DNA of 64,000 nucleotides from Diplonema papillatum (taxonomy: Eukaryota > Euglenozoa > Diplonemea > Diplonemida > Diplonemidae). Under the pieces are notes generated by a model. The model saw only the letters and a program-made list of their open reading frames with translations. It was not told the DNA's origin and ran no database searches. The position numbers and the translations under genes are program-made. Of the stretch, positions 1-11,576 are shown piece by piece. The stretch spans positions 62,001 to 126,000 of the forward strand of contig JAPJBO010000418.1 in NCBI GenBank assembly GCA_030068145.1. The letters run 5' to 3'. Every line of letters starts with the position of its first letter. The stretch's first letter is position 1.

Positions 1-60
1 TCTATATTTCCCCTTCCATTCGGAGTCGAAGCAGCTACGTCTAATATTTTTGCTGTGAGT
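1..60 (+). repeat. 3' end of a dispersed repeat copy (family R1, long variant)
   Basis: The first ~60 bases match 38038-38096, including the shared run GTCGAAGCAGCTACGTC, so the window opens inside a copy of the same dispersed repeat that ends near 38.1 kb. A partial left end of the family is also visible at about 100-145 (GTAGGAAATAATCGAGGAGGC). No gene is seen in 1-500. Confidence 0.5.
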
Positions 61-499
61 CCAGTCAAGAGCCCTCAACTATTCTTCTTCGGAACATACG
101 CCTGCAGCGTTGTAGGAAATAATCGAGGAGGCTGCCCGCAGCACAAACGACGATACCACCGGAAAAGCTGATCACCGGTCCTTGCGCAGGTCCACACAGC
201 TCCTCGTACGCCGTTCTGCTGTTCCCGCAAAGGAACAGAGGGAGTTCCGGGAAGAAAGAAGAAAAAGTACTCGCCATCTGAAGAAAGGAAGAATCGCAAA
301 ATACTCTCTCCTCCTAAAATGTCAACCGGAGACTTTGAAAACACCTTGTCCGCAAACAAGGCCCCGACGATGTTCCCTAGGTCAGCATACCCAACATTCT
401 ACCTCAAAGAGAATGGTCAAGCCAAAAGAGAAGACAGCTATGCAAGCACTGAAAGTAAACCCACCCCCTTCCTTGTTTCCACTTTCGCGTTCTTTTCTG

Positions 500-575
500 T
501 TGATCTTCAAAGAAGAGTTGATGCTAGCATCAAACATGCTTGAGAGGCATTGTTTTGTCTAAACATTCGACTCGG
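500..575 (+). repeat. Dispersed repeat family R2 (GATGCTAGCATC core)
   Basis: It contains TTGATGCTAGCATCAAACAT followed by a GAGAGGCA(G/T)TG(T/C)TCTG-like stretch and a TAAACATT tail. The 12-bp perfect palindrome GATGCTAGCATC and its tail recur near 9000, 18350, 23160, 23490, 29235 and 37220, always with the same flanking order, so this is a dispersed family and not chance. No coding capacity is seen. Confidence 0.7.
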
Positions 576-969
576 GGATTCCCCCCCCCGCCGAAAAAAA
601 AAGACATGAAAAGAAGCTGAGAACAATAAAAGTTGTCGACAAAGAAACGAGCATTTCCTTGAAAAAGACTGCATGAGACGCAGGGTTGGTTCTGCCTTTA
701 CAGAAAAGATCGCGTGACAGAGCACTTGAGACTCATCGACATCCATCCCCGCTCCCCATCCACCCCCAGCACAGCCTAGCGACACCCTACAACCACAAAT
801 TTACGCATATCTCGATCACAGGATGCAGAGATGAGTGTCTCAGCTAGGGGCTGTTTCACGACCGAGATGCCCCGCCGGGGGCAGTTTTTGTTTAGTTAGG
901 CTAGCTTTAGCTTTAGCATTACTATTAGTAACCGGTTGACGTAAAAGTTGACCTCTATTTTTTTTTTTT

Positions 970-1136
970 GAATCAGCACTTGCTTTGTAGAACTCCAGCA
1001 GGCCGCCGAAAATCTCAAATGTGCTGGCCCAGGTAAATCTGGGTTTAGTGCCAGGCGTAGGCATTCAACAGTCCCACTTTGTATCGGTTTTTTCCCCCGT
1101 CGAATTAAGCACCGAGCGACCCCTCGAGTACTTTTG
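970..1136 (+). repeat. Dispersed repeat family R1
   Basis: Family R1 starts with AGCACCTGCTTTGTAGGAAA-like sequence plus a TTGAGGAGGCYGCCAG block. It continues through AAATGTGCTG and an AGGTAAATCTGGGTTTAGTG block, and ends with CGAAATAAGCACAAGG and CCCTCGAGTATTTCC. The left GGAAATACTTGAGG and right CCTCGAGTATTTCC are inverted relative to each other, which suggests a TIR-bounded non-autonomous element of about 170-240 bp. This copy is diverged. A (TG)n microsatellite follows at 1146-1179. Confidence 0.6.
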
Positions 1137-1143
1137 GCAGATT

Positions 1144-1145
<2 letters not shown>

Positions 1146-1179
<34 letters not shown>
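1146..1179. repeat. (TG)n microsatellite
   Basis: About 17 uninterrupted TG dinucleotides. It produces spurious VCVC/HTHT peptides in several frames and has no coding meaning. Confidence 0.95.
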
Positions 1180-1182
<3 letters not shown>

Positions 1183-3490
1183 ATAACATTCTCCGGTACC
1201 AAGACATCTCCAAAACCTGGCGACGCTAATATTCCCGGTGTTCAAGCCGACTCTCACTGCAACTTTAACGCTAAAAAAAGAGTCGCAAACCCAATTTCTT
1301 TTAGCCACATGCAATGTGTGAGCAAACTGAACAGCCCGAGTAAGGACCTTCTGATCATGATCATTTGCCAATTGCCACCCTGAAACCCTATCCAGGACTT
1401 GGGTTCAGGGCAGCGCGGTCAACGAAAACTCTACTTTCCCTCCTTGTTTCTCCTACTCTCCCGGTGTAGTAGGCTGTGGAACACGTCGAATCTTCGAGTT
1501 TCCGTATAATTACATATACTCGAGAGCATCAAGGGCCAGATTGAAGCAACGCGACGTGACCCCGCCTGACATCCACCTGAAGGAACAACCCGCACGCAAA
1601 CCATTCTTTGCGGAACGAGGACTGTCTCAGCTTGAAGGGCTGATCTGCGAGTCTTCGTTCACAGTCTGCGCACAAGCAGAACCTGGTTGTGCATTTGGCT
1701 GGGCGAAAGCAACTGACCCCTTTTTCTGTCTCTTCTCAGAGTTTTTGATTGGTAAATATGCGAACGACTAATCCCAGATACACCGTCCTGTATTGCACAA
1801 GGGCATTCTTTCCGAAGAGAACCACCAACCCGTGAAGCAAGTTCAGAACTTAGAACGGCCTGCCCCCGCCCCGCCCCATCTGCCAACCCAGATACCCCAC
1901 CGTGCCTTTCGGTACAGTACACGGGTCAATGAATCCCCTCTGACGATTCGTTTCTTTTTTCGCAGTTATCGCCAGCTTTTGTGCCGCGCACGGATGATAA
2001 TCACAGATCAGGGGAATTGCAAAAAAAAAAAAAAAAAAAAAAAGCACGAGCCTCAAAGCATGAGCCTCAACACGTCGTCGAACAAACTAGTAGAATGGGC
2101 TCGCCCGTACCTACCACTAGTTGAGTGTCGCCATGAAAATCTAATTCGAAATCCGAAGACCGAGCACAAGCCGCACGGGGCCGCAGTTATTGATAAGGTG
2201 AAGAGAAGGTTCCATTGCTCCATTGCGGTTGGCCGCACCAACTGTCCAGAGAAATGCTTAGCGCGGGGACCAGACCGGAACAGTGGACGAGAGCTGACAG
2301 TCCGTTGTCCGGCTTTGCACCCGCATCGTACCTCCGAAACGACCTGCGCCCGCCGTAGCAGTACGGATCGCAGTGAGGAGACCGGATACTCCGTCGAGAG
2401 ATGGTCCCTCCATTTTAAGTAGTCCTCCCCCCTCTCTCTCACACGCTCTGAATCTTTTTTGCGACCTTTCGCATATAGTGTGGTACTCAACGACACCCCA
2501 CTATCGCAGCAACGAACCTGATACGCACGACAGAGTGAGCGCGGAAAAAAGGTCTTCCTGCATGTACCCGAAATCTCGCACGACTGTTTCTGGCAAGCCG
2601 CATTCATTGGGAAAAGGAGAGCGGGGCGCTGATTTTCTTAGTCGTTTTAAGACACCAGTCTTTCGAAGATTACTATTGGCCGGCGAACGACGTATTTTAC
2701 ACAGCCGCTACTCTTGCTCAAAAGAAAATGGGAAAAAACTGGCAAAGGGCACGAAGATTATTGACAGTCGGCTCATTTCTACGTTCGTATTCTTTTTAAG
2801 CGACACAGAGGCTGGTGCCAATCGCAGCACAAAGCGCACGCTACGGAGGAAAAGACACTGTAAACACCAAATGCAATGTTAGAGGAAATGAGGAGCTCGC
2901 CACTGCCAACATCAGCGTTCCCCCTCCCATAGCACAATTGTACTGCAGAGAACGTTCCGACTGATCAATTTCATGGTGAAACACAACAACAGATAGGTCG
3001 CGGTTTGCATGATCACAGTTGGTACAAGAAACGGATGGCGATGATTGCTGCGAAGGGAGACTTGTCTTCGTTGTGCGGCAGGTCTTGCTCATTTGTACGC
3101 CAAGAGTTGTATTCACGGCGCAAGCGAGAAAAAGCGGATATTCCCTCGAAAGTAATAAACCTTTCTGGAGTAGGGGCTTGCGTTGATGAACGAAGTAACG
3201 GATGATCAGCACACGACGCTGAAAAGTGAAAAAAGTCTTATTCTTCGCGTCTACAAGAAAACCCTCTCTAGGAGTTCCGGTAATATAGAAAGTTCTCCGT
3301 GGCTTCGTTCAACGTTTCCTGTGCAACCGGTGTTCTGGGACGCTCCGAGTACCATTCGTTTTTAATCATGCTTCGCGCATATAAGAGAAGTGTGGATGGA
3401 TTAACAAGGGCTCAGATTCGAGATCCTCTTTCCTCGTCTCACAGGCAGTTGATGACCGAATGTCAACTCGCGGTGAGTCATAAGAGTCCT
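1180..3490. other. No gene recognised
   Basis: Unique-looking sequence with a 24-base poly-A at 2019-2042 and several reading frames of 60-210 codons with no domain-like composition. A short element starting GGAAATGAGGAGCTCGCCACTG near 2883 is shared with ~4425, ~8770 and ~35930, so part of this stretch is old dispersed repeat. Confidence 0.5.
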
Positions 3491-3491
3491 A

Positions 3492-3662
3492 CACGGTGAA
3501 AGCCAGCCTCGCCTGAAGCTGGTGTGACCGAGTCACACTCATAGCGCATAGCGGGTGTGCTACAACCAAAATGCGTGTTAATCCACACCCACAAAGCGGG
3601 TGTGGCCCCCGCTTTTTTAACTCCAGCTTCAGCTCCAGCTTCTGAGGCTGGACTCCACCGTG
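3492..3662. mobile_element. MITE with CACGGTG ends and TA flanks
   Basis: A 171-bp element runs from CACGGTGAAAGCCAGCC to GGCTGGACTCCACCGTG. Its imperfect terminal inverted repeats of about 28 bp also include AAGCTGG/CCAGCTT. TA dinucleotides directly abut both ends (3490-3491 and 3663-3664), as expected of a Tc1/mariner-type TA target duplication. A second copy lies at 51122-51258. No ORF of note; it needs an outside transposase. Confidence 0.75.
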
Positions 3663-4157
3663 TATATAGAGTATAATCCACACGGGCCCCCATCCCCTCC
3701 CCCCATTCATCCAAGAAATAGAATTCGAACTGGCTTCGTTCCCGAACTTTCGCACATTGTGTCCCCAGCTTATCTGTTGTACGGAAATACTGACTCAGCT
3801 AGTCAAGCGGACCTGAAAAAGGCAGTGTTATACCTGAACGCCTGAACATTAGGTTACGCCTTCCCCCCATGCGTGTAACGCATCTTTTCATAGACAACTG
3901 GATGCGGGCATCTAACATGCAGAGGGGCAATGTTCTGTGTAAACAGTAAACTACAGACCTCCCCGTTTTGCGAGTTGCGGAGATCACTCTTGCAAGCGCT
4001 TCTTCCCCGCAGGTGCGGCTATCGCTCGGTGTTCGACGCAGCACTGAAAATCGATGACCACCGCACCAGTTTGTGGAAGGGGCGCCCCCCCCTATGGGCA
4101 CCAAGTGCCGAAAATGTGGTATTTCTCCGTCCTGTGTTTTTAGAGGGTTTCATTTGA

Positions 4158-4330
4158 TACACGCTACCTGCTGTTGTACGAAATACTCGAGGCCGCCAAG
4201 TGTAAAATCTCAGAGGAAATGTGCTGTCGTCCGCACCCAAAGCTCAGATACATCTGGGTTCGGTGCCGGGACGTTAGCGTTCGCAAATGGGGACCCACTT
4301 AGGGTCGTATTGCTTTTTTGTGAGATGGAC
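4158..4330 (+). repeat. Dispersed repeat family R1, diverged copy
   Basis: It carries the R1 order GTACGAAATACTCGAGGCCGCC, AAATGTGCTG, then ACATCTGGGTTCGGTGCCGG and GACCCACTT. The right terminal block is not clear. Confidence 0.55.
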
Positions 4331-5279
4331 TTATTGTCCAAACAACCAGGCCTGCTCTCTCATTTTATTTTCTCGCACAAAAAGCTCTCTGCGGAAGTAA
4401 AACAAACATGAAGTGTTGGAGGAAATGAGAAGCTCGCTCACCGCCGCAAACCGTGGCGTTTTCACTTGCGTCCTGAATCCAGCCTTTTCACACACACGAT
4501 AAGAATGATCAGGCACAGCGTTCGACGAAAACAACTCTCTCTTCCATCCATCATCATCATTAGTATTGTATCAGCCGCGGTTGTGCGAGTGACGAGCTCT
4601 TGTTTCCTGGCCTCCGTAGTTTGACTGGGCGGTCCTCCGAGTATTGTGTGTTGCAGGGGAGCCAGGGTACTAGCGCTGGGAGCGGGAAACCGGGCAGCTG
4701 GGTGGGTGTGGGTGTAGTGAGCTGTATTCCTCTGCTGGACTACTTTACAAATGGTCTGCTGCTACTGTTAGAAACTATATCGGCGTCTTAAAACTCGAAA
4801 CAGGATAGGAATCTGTTACAGCTGAGAAGCACCGTTGGCAGCGGGTTGGCCGGGATGCGCACCGACCTGATCTTTTTGGTGCTCGCGCCGAAGGTATTCA
4901 CGGAGGGGTTCTCTTTTAGCCGGCTTTGCATCCCAATACCGGCCATGCAACTCGGGAGACGGAGTCCCCTGCGGGGGAGAAACGAGAAAACAGCCCCCCA
5001 TCCAGGCCTATTGATCCAAGTACACGCGTTTCCATCCATTTCCCAACATGGAAACGGAAACGGAAACGTCTCCCTATTTCTGCACTACGAAGGTACACCC
5101 TGCAGCAGCCGTCTTGTTACCGTGTTGGCCCCAAGCTGGTACCCTGAGCTCAGTCGTGAGAGCATTCTTGCGCTCGGTCCTCCTACACGCTTTTCCTCTT
5201 TTGTTTGTAGAGAACACACCCCACCGTTGTGTTGATACGTACTAGCGCTCGTCCCGATCTTTGCCCTTATCGCCATCTC

Positions 5280-5520
5280 CTCAAAAAAGCACCTGCTTCG
5301 CAGGAAATACTTGAGGAGGCCGCCAGTTGCAATACCTCCAGCATGGACGTCTCACCATCGCAGCAAGAATTCCAAATCTCCAAGAAAGGAAAAATGTGCT
5401 GTAGCCCCACGCGAAACGCAGGTAGACCTGGGTTCGGTGCCTGGCGGAGTCGTTTCTCCCCTTCCAGCCTCCGTCGAAATAATAAGCAGCAGGCGTCTCC
5501 CCGAGTGTTTCTCGACCATA
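5280..5520 (+). repeat. Dispersed repeat family R1, nearly full copy
   Basis: Left end AAGCACCTGCTTCGCAGGAA with TTGAGGAGGCCGCCAGTTGC, middle AAATGTGCTGTAGCCC and GACCTGGGTTCGGTGCCTGG, right end CCTCCGTCGAAATAATAAGC and CCGAGTGTTTC. This is one of the better preserved copies. Reading frames across it on both strands are repeat-derived. Confidence 0.7.
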
Positions 5521-5609
5521 TGCCATCGTATATGAGTGAGCAACGTAGATTCACCCTCGCTCGCCGAAAGCCGATCTTAGGTCCAGCTTTCGAAACCGGG
5601 ATACCGGCC

Positions 5610-7270
5610 CAAACTCTGACTGTGTGTTGTGCTGAAGGGAACACTTCCGGAACAACGGCTGCCGTGAGAAAAATAAACGATGAAGAGGGCTCTTTCCCGT
5701 CCGCGCGAAGAACAAGGATCGTTTTTTTTGTGTCTAACAAATGCAATTTGTCAAGAACAAAAACAGATCGATGGCAGCGTGCTATCCTCACTCCCGGTAG
5801 ATGAACAAAACAGGCTTGAAGGAAGTGCGCACAAACAAAGGAAGCGCCAGATCCGTTTTTTTTTATCCTCATCATTTTGGCATCACCTGATCCAGTCGAT
5901 GTTCATCGTCCGCTATCTCGTTTATCAGTGCAAGACCACCGGATTTCCTTTTCGACGGTAGTGAAAAGAAGATCCGCGAGCGCACGTACCGAGTACAGCG
6001 TTCACCCTGTCTCCTTACTAACGCGTTTCAGTTGCCAAGTACGGGCATGGATCTCGATGGAGCGCCCCGTCAGATATAATTCTTGGGCATTTCGAACAGA
6101 TCTTCACGGCTCCCCCCCCACGCCCGCCCCCCCCGTTCATGAATCAGTGAAGTTGCATCGTTGGAGAAACCCCAGGTCCCCCGAGTTCTCCCCCGGCCCC
6201 CCAATCGGGTTCCACGACAGAGTGAGAAATCTCCCGACGCGAGCGACATCCCCTACTCCTTTGCCCATACCACTCCCAGCCTCTGGCATTATATGGGAAC
6301 TCATCCAAGCACGCTTTTACAAGCACGAACTTGAAAACGTAGAAACCAGGGGGTGATAAAACCAGTCGATAGCAGCAGTAAATGCGCTGCCCGCCACAGG
6401 CAAATCTGGGCGTTTCAACAAAGAGAATCCGAGCCCAAGGGAGCTCAAGGTCGGGGTACATGTTTGTGCATCGGTTTATGAAGTCTCCGGGGGTTTTAAC
6501 GCTGCTATGACTTGGTCATCACCCCAAGACCGAACATTTCCCGGCACGGCGCAGGAGCAGTGGACTTGACGTAGTTGTGCATGTGTCTGTGTCATGTGTG
6601 TGCGCGTGTAACCACCTCTTGCGTGCGGGCCTCGTCCGCACCCAACGTTTCCCCCATTCCTTCCTGCATTCTATTAAACTGCAAGGTCTGTGTTGCTTCA
6701 TCGAACTTTGGTTTGAACCGAAGCTCTTTTTTTTTTTTTTTTTTTTTAATAGTACATCTGTGACGGGAACATTTCCGGAAGAACGGTTGCACATGAAAGA
6801 GAAAACGAAGCCAACGAAAAAGTGCTAATACAGGAAAACCCCCCCCAGAGAGGTATTTATACCCTGTACACGCGAAGAACAAGAAACCTTTGCCTTATCA
6901 TTTTCCGTTGCTTCGTTTATCAGTGCAAGCCCCAACTCCGGAAATGTTCTTAACAAAAATGATGCACGTTAGAAACAGAGATTAGTAGTTGACAGCGTCC
7001 CATATGCAAAACTGGCCAAAACAGGCGAGAATGGCCAGCGCACGAGCAATATGTTGTACTGAATGGAACAGCTTCCGGAAAAACGGCTGCACAGGTCAAC
7101 CGTAACCTCAGGAACCTGGAATTTCAAACGAATCTAACAAAAGTGCTCGTGCACTAAAACTCCTCCCAGAGAGGCTTTATTTTTTGTGTGAACGCGAAGA
7201 AAACGAAATCAGTTGATTCAGTGCTGGCCGCTCTTCACCTCGTTTTTATCAACGTGCGGATCCTGGTTTG
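5610..7270 (+). repeat. Cluster of related diverged repeat units (TTCCGGAA..ACGG family)
   Basis: At least three tandemly placed, diverged units start with GAACR(C/G)TTCCGGAAVAACGG. They continue to CGCGAAGAACAA and then a TTTATCAGTGCAAG-like block, near 5638-5940, 6765-6930 and 7070-7260. The first unit contains ATGCAATTTGTCAAGAACAA followed by AGATCGATGGCAGCGT, which recurs almost unchanged at 36538-36640. Related fragments occur near 14070, 19700-19830 and 28830. No protein is seen. Confidence 0.55.
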
Positions 7271-7398
7271 GGTAATGTTCGTTCATCCTGAATAATTGTA
7301 GTGACCTGTCAGGTTAACACGAACGACGAGGAAAACCACATTACCTCGTCGAGAGTAAGAAGAAGCAAGCCGACGATTCTCCGCGAGACACAAAGGTT

Positions 7399-8042
7399 CT
7401 GCGTACGCATGGCTGTCGTTAAACTCAAGCGCGACTCGGGTTCTCTCCCGATTCGCTCGACTTGCTCGTATGTGCCTATCAATCGGGCACAACAACTTCG
7501 CAGGTCACGCAGATTGCAAGGAGATCGCAAGGTTGGTCTCTATGTTGCATACGAAACTACTGCGTACGCATGGCTGTCGTTAAACTCAAGCGCGACTCGG
7601 GTTCTCTCCCGATTCGCTCGACTTGCTCGTATGTGACTATCAATCGGGCACAACAACTTCGCAGGTCACGCAGATTGCAAGGAGATCGCAAGGTTGGTCT
7701 CTATGTTGCATACGAAACTACTGCGTACGCATGGCTGTCGTTAAACTCAAGCGCGACTCGGGTTCTCTCCCGATTCGCTCGACTTGCTCGTATGTGCCTA
7801 TCAATCGGGCACAACAACTTCGCAGGTCACGCAGATTGCAAGGAGATCGCAAGGTTGGTCTCTATGTTGCATACGAAACTACTGCGTACGCATGGCTGTC
7901 GTTAAACTCAAGCGCGACTCGGGTTCTCTCCCGATTCGCTCGACTTGCTCGTATGTGACTATCAATCGGGCACAACAACTTCGCAGGTCACGCAGATTGC
8001 AAGGAGATCGCAAGGTTGGTCTCTATGTTGTATACGAAACTA
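7399..8042. repeat. 161-bp satellite, four copies
   Basis: Four head-to-tail copies begin at 7399, 7560, 7721 and 7882, each starting CTGCGTACGCATGGCTGTCG. They are almost identical. A single-base variant alternates as TATGTGCC, TATGTGAC, TATGTGCC, TATGTGAC in copies 1-4, and copy 4 alone has GTTGTATACG in place of GTTGCATACG. The unit is not a multiple of three, so the long frames crossing it are artefacts. Confidence 0.95.
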
Positions 8043-9880
8043 CCTCTGGAAACGACCTGTAATAGCGTTCGGGAAACGAGTTAGGTGACTATGCTCCCAA
8101 GCGCACACAGAACATCCCTTTTTTGTTCGTCTTTCTACGTGGGCGGCATAGAAAATCGACTCTAAACCTCGGGATCCTCAAGCGAACATTAACTCCAAGA
8201 AAAAGGACTCTCTGTGGCCTTAAAGTCCAGAAGTAACCACCGATCCAAATACCGTCCCGAAAGGCACCAGAAGGCACTGAAAGTCCGACAACGGAAAGTA
8301 AGAGAACAGCTTTAACTCTAATTATAACAAGACTACACAATGTTTTTGGAACGAAGCGAATTATCTGCGATGCTTTGCTTTGCTCGCATTTGTGTGTCGA
8401 AGTACTGATTGAACACACTTGATCTTTCCCTTGTGTTCCCTGTCGCAGTACTTCTGTACAATACAACCTCCCTCGGTACAAAAGCTCAGGGTTTGCGTCC
8501 CGAGGTATCAAGAATGCGGGGGTTACCCAAGTCCCTTCTCATTGCAAGTGTTCTCGAGAAACACTTGCTTCCACTGGGAGGACCCCCCATCGCGATAGCG
8601 ACCAATGCGATAACATGATATGTACGGGATTCATAGTATGCGCTCCCTGGGGGGTCGTCGAAAACTTGACACCGGCTTCAAACATGCATGCGGCGACAGC
8701 GATGTTCCTAAGCATCGAACAGAGATACGAGACGCTTTTCGAACCCAGCTCTCCCACATACATCCTCACAAATGAAGCTCGCCACTGCCGCAACGGTGTT
8801 TCACTACCGAAAACGGAATTTCAAGGCTGTTTTCCTGGGTACCAAGCATCGCGTGCGACCTATGCGTTCTACCCAGCAGCATTCGTCATCATCGTCTTCA
8901 TTGTTTGCATCACCTGCGGGTTGCGTCGGCGAGCTCTCGTATTCAAGTCAAGTTTCCGGCTTGCAGTAAATTGCACCTTTTCTTTTAACATTTTCTTCGA
9001 AGAAGACTTGATGCTAGCATCGTGCATGAGAAGCAGTGTGGGTTCAGGCCGGCAGTTGACTCATTGACTAAGGAGGGCCTTCGGGGTTGTTTTTCATGCT
9101 GCAAGTACCTTGGTCACCCCTATCAGCTTTGTCTTACACACGTCCGCAGCAACACAACCAGAAGGTCTATGGATCGCTTCACCATTCCAGAGGACACAGC
9201 AGAGTCCCCCCTAGTGATTCACACCGTCTTGCGTCATTGCTGGTTATCTTGCATCAATGCTGACAATAGTTTGACTGTTTTCGACAGGTGCGAAAGCCGA
9301 AAAAGAATTTTTTTTTCGAGTTGCATACGAATCGCTACCATGGGAAATGCAATGTAATCCTCGGGGGAGTGTACGCTTGAGTCGGGCAAGAGGGGTTTCT
9401 TAAATAGATTTAATCGACACCCCCCCCCGCGGCTCAAGCCACCGGAGGAAGGATACGAAACAATGAAACCAAAAATGTGTTCGCACCGGGACAACCGAAG
9501 CTTCCCTTCCGAACGATCCGCTGGCGAGCTTTTTGGCTTTGGAACATTTTGCGTTCACGAACGAAACCTGAGGCGGAGAACACGGCGCGCACAACACTGC
9601 AGTGAAAAAAGCGAGAACAGAGGGGCCCCTTCGGATATAAGAGCGAAAGTTTCTTATTTGCGGAGGAGTCTCGTACCCCTTTGCGGGTTTCTGTTTCTCT
9701 CTCGTTTTTCACAAAACTGCGTATTTATTTGTAGAAGACTCATCAACCGTGCATGAAAGGCAGAGTCTTGTGCTTGAACTGTGTATCCCCCCTCGCAATG
9801 GGGGCCCCATTTGCCCGAGAAGAGAAGCGCTGTGAACCTCTCTCCTCCGACAAACAACCCCCTTTGTGCCAAAGCTCCCG
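8043..9880. other. No gene recognised; R2 copy at ~8995-9045
   Basis: An R2 copy (GAAGAAGACTTGATGCTAGC, then GAGAAGCAGTGTGGG) lies near 8998-9043. The rest holds repeat-like blocks, including GCGGAGAACACGGCGCGCAC near 9575, shared in altered form with 22210, 23335 and 37155. Reading frames of up to 150 codons show no domain-like composition. Confidence 0.5.
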
Positions 9881-9884
9881 TCGC

Positions 9885-10045
9885 TATCCTGTCTGCTGGC
9901 ACTCAGGTTCCACGCCTGCCGTGTGCCCCCGTCATTTGAAAGACCGAAACACACCAAACGGTGCAGACAAGACACGGTGTCGAGCGTGAATCCGCCACGC
10001 AGGTTCCATGCCCGCCGTGTGCCCCCGTGGGTTGAAAAGGACCGA
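9885..10045 (+). repeat. Dispersed repeat family R4, two tandem partial units
   Basis: Family R4 reads CTGTCTGC..RCACTCAGGTTCC, a GTGTGCCCCCGT-like block, GGACCGAAACAC, and GTGTTGAGCACA then CCAAGCACGTTCTTGCAT. Here the GGTTCCAYGCCYGCCGTG to CCGAAACAC segment occurs twice in tandem. Other copies are near 14176, 30090, 33010 and 48695. Confidence 0.6.
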
Positions 10046-10700
10046 AACACAACGAGCACGTCGTTCCTTCTGCGCCAACGACGAATCGAGTTCAGTTTAG
10101 CATAATATTGCGTAGATATCTTCGAGGGGAAACAAGGGCAACCTCCCCGAAGTGCATCTCGCGTTGCCGACCTCACAACCAGAAACCTCGCGCACGAAAA
10201 GAGGATGCATATAGACGCTAGGCGTAGGAGATTCGGTAACTGAAGGCACTGCGGTACAAAACCCACACAATCGCCAGCACCTTGCTCCGCCCCATTGCTC
10301 CCGTCTGTCAAAGCGCCACAGTGGAAAGATGGCTAACACGCCAAGATGATTGACAGTCGGTTCGTTTCCACATTCGTGGACTACGTTCGCACAAAAGGGA
10401 GCTAAGGATGGCTTGAAGGGCACGACCAAAAAGTCGCGTGAAAAGGAGCCTAGTGGTGGAATTATTCCGTCGAAATAAGCACAAGGCCGCTTCGAGCTTC
10501 TCGACTTGCCGCCGTCTGAGGGAAACACCGATGAAAAGTCGCGCGAGGAGTCAGTGTGCAGTGTGCTCCTTTCTTATTCGGCTTTGATCTAGTTGACAAC
10601 CCGATGCCTTTCTTCTCCTCAGGAAACACGCGTAGACCGCATAGATTTTATAGGGGATCTTTTACGTCACTAAAATCCCCGGAATTTCAAGAACCCATTC

Positions 10701-10762
10701 GACGAAGGTCACCCGGAAACTCTAAAATCCCGGATTCTCAAGCGAACTACAGCTCTAAAAAG
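10701..10762 (+). repeat. Dispersed motif R5 (GACGAAGGTCACCCGG ... CTCTAAAAAG)
   Basis: A ~62-bp block: GACGAAGGTCACCCGGAAAC, then TCTAAAATCCCGG, TCAAGCGAAC and GCTCTAAAAAGC. It matches 34109-34171 and, inverted, 29752-29812; shorter pieces are scattered through the window. Confidence 0.75.
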
Positions 10763-11374
10763 CGCAAAAAAAAAAAGAAGCATATTTTCCCTGGGTGCGG
10801 GGTTCCTGTGTGTACGTGTGTGGTGAGGTTGCCCGTACACTACGTACCGTACCGTGCGCCGGGGGGCATGCCCCCGGACCCCCCTTTTGTGTCAAAAAGT
10901 GTAGTGTTAAATTGCATACAGTGACGCAAAACCCCAGTTCAGAGCGTGAATTTCGGCTCTGTATGAATCTATGGTGGACTAGCCAACTAGACGAAGACAA
11001 AGCTGCGTCGTCTTCTTCTTATTCTTCGTCCGATTGCACAAAAAAAAAAGAAGCCAACTGTCAAGAAGGTCGCATGTTGTAAGAAATGAATCCAACAAAA
11101 GCGGAGCGCCCATGGTTGAGGGTGGCTCGCAGATGGCCCGGTAGCGTACGAGCAACGGCAGTGTGTACCTCTTTGCAGCGAGAAAGTAAAATGTGCAAAG
11201 GGCTGGGCGACTGCCCAAACATCATGCAGCGTATTGCCTGCTTGCAAGAAAATGCAAAATCCTGCAAGGATTAGTTGACTTGAAACGAAGCATGCATGAA
11301 AAGGCAAAGCATTACTAAATTTACCCCGCGTTTGTGGCTAAGGCCGCAAGACAAATGTTCTCCTTTTCCTTTTT

Positions 11375-11576
11375 TTTAATAGGCGCTTGCTTTGTAGGAG
11401 ACACTTGAGGAGGCTGCCAGTTGCGAAATCTCAAAGGAGGTAAATGTGCTGTAGCCCACACGAAGCACAGGTAACCCTGGGGTTTAGTGGAGGCGTGAGC
11501 GTTCGACAAAAAGACCCCGCAGTATTCTTTTTTTAGCCTCCGTCGAAATAAGCACAAGGCAGTCCCTCGAGTATGT
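11375..11576 (+). repeat. Dispersed repeat family R1, nearly full copy
   Basis: Left end AGGCGCTTGCTTTGTAGGAG with ACTTGAGGAGGCTGCCAGTT, middle AAATGTGCTGTAGCCCACAC and GGGGTTTAGTGGAGGCG, right end CCTCCGTCGAAATAAGCACA and CCCTCGAGTATG. It is close to the copies at 28905-29165 and 37588-37802. Confidence 0.75.

Noticed and set aside
2053-2607. 184-codon minus-strand and 209-codon plus-strand (1793-2422) frames
   Set aside because: Overlap each other on opposite strands, include a poly-A-encoded lysine run, and show no domain.
7399-8042. CRISPR array
   Set aside because: Regular repeats but no spacer structure, identical units head to tail, and eukaryotic context.
7301-8062. Overlapping 92-147 codon frames with repeating CRIRNYCVRMAVVKLKR-like peptides
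   Set aside because: Produced by the 161-bp satellite, whose unit length is not a multiple of three.
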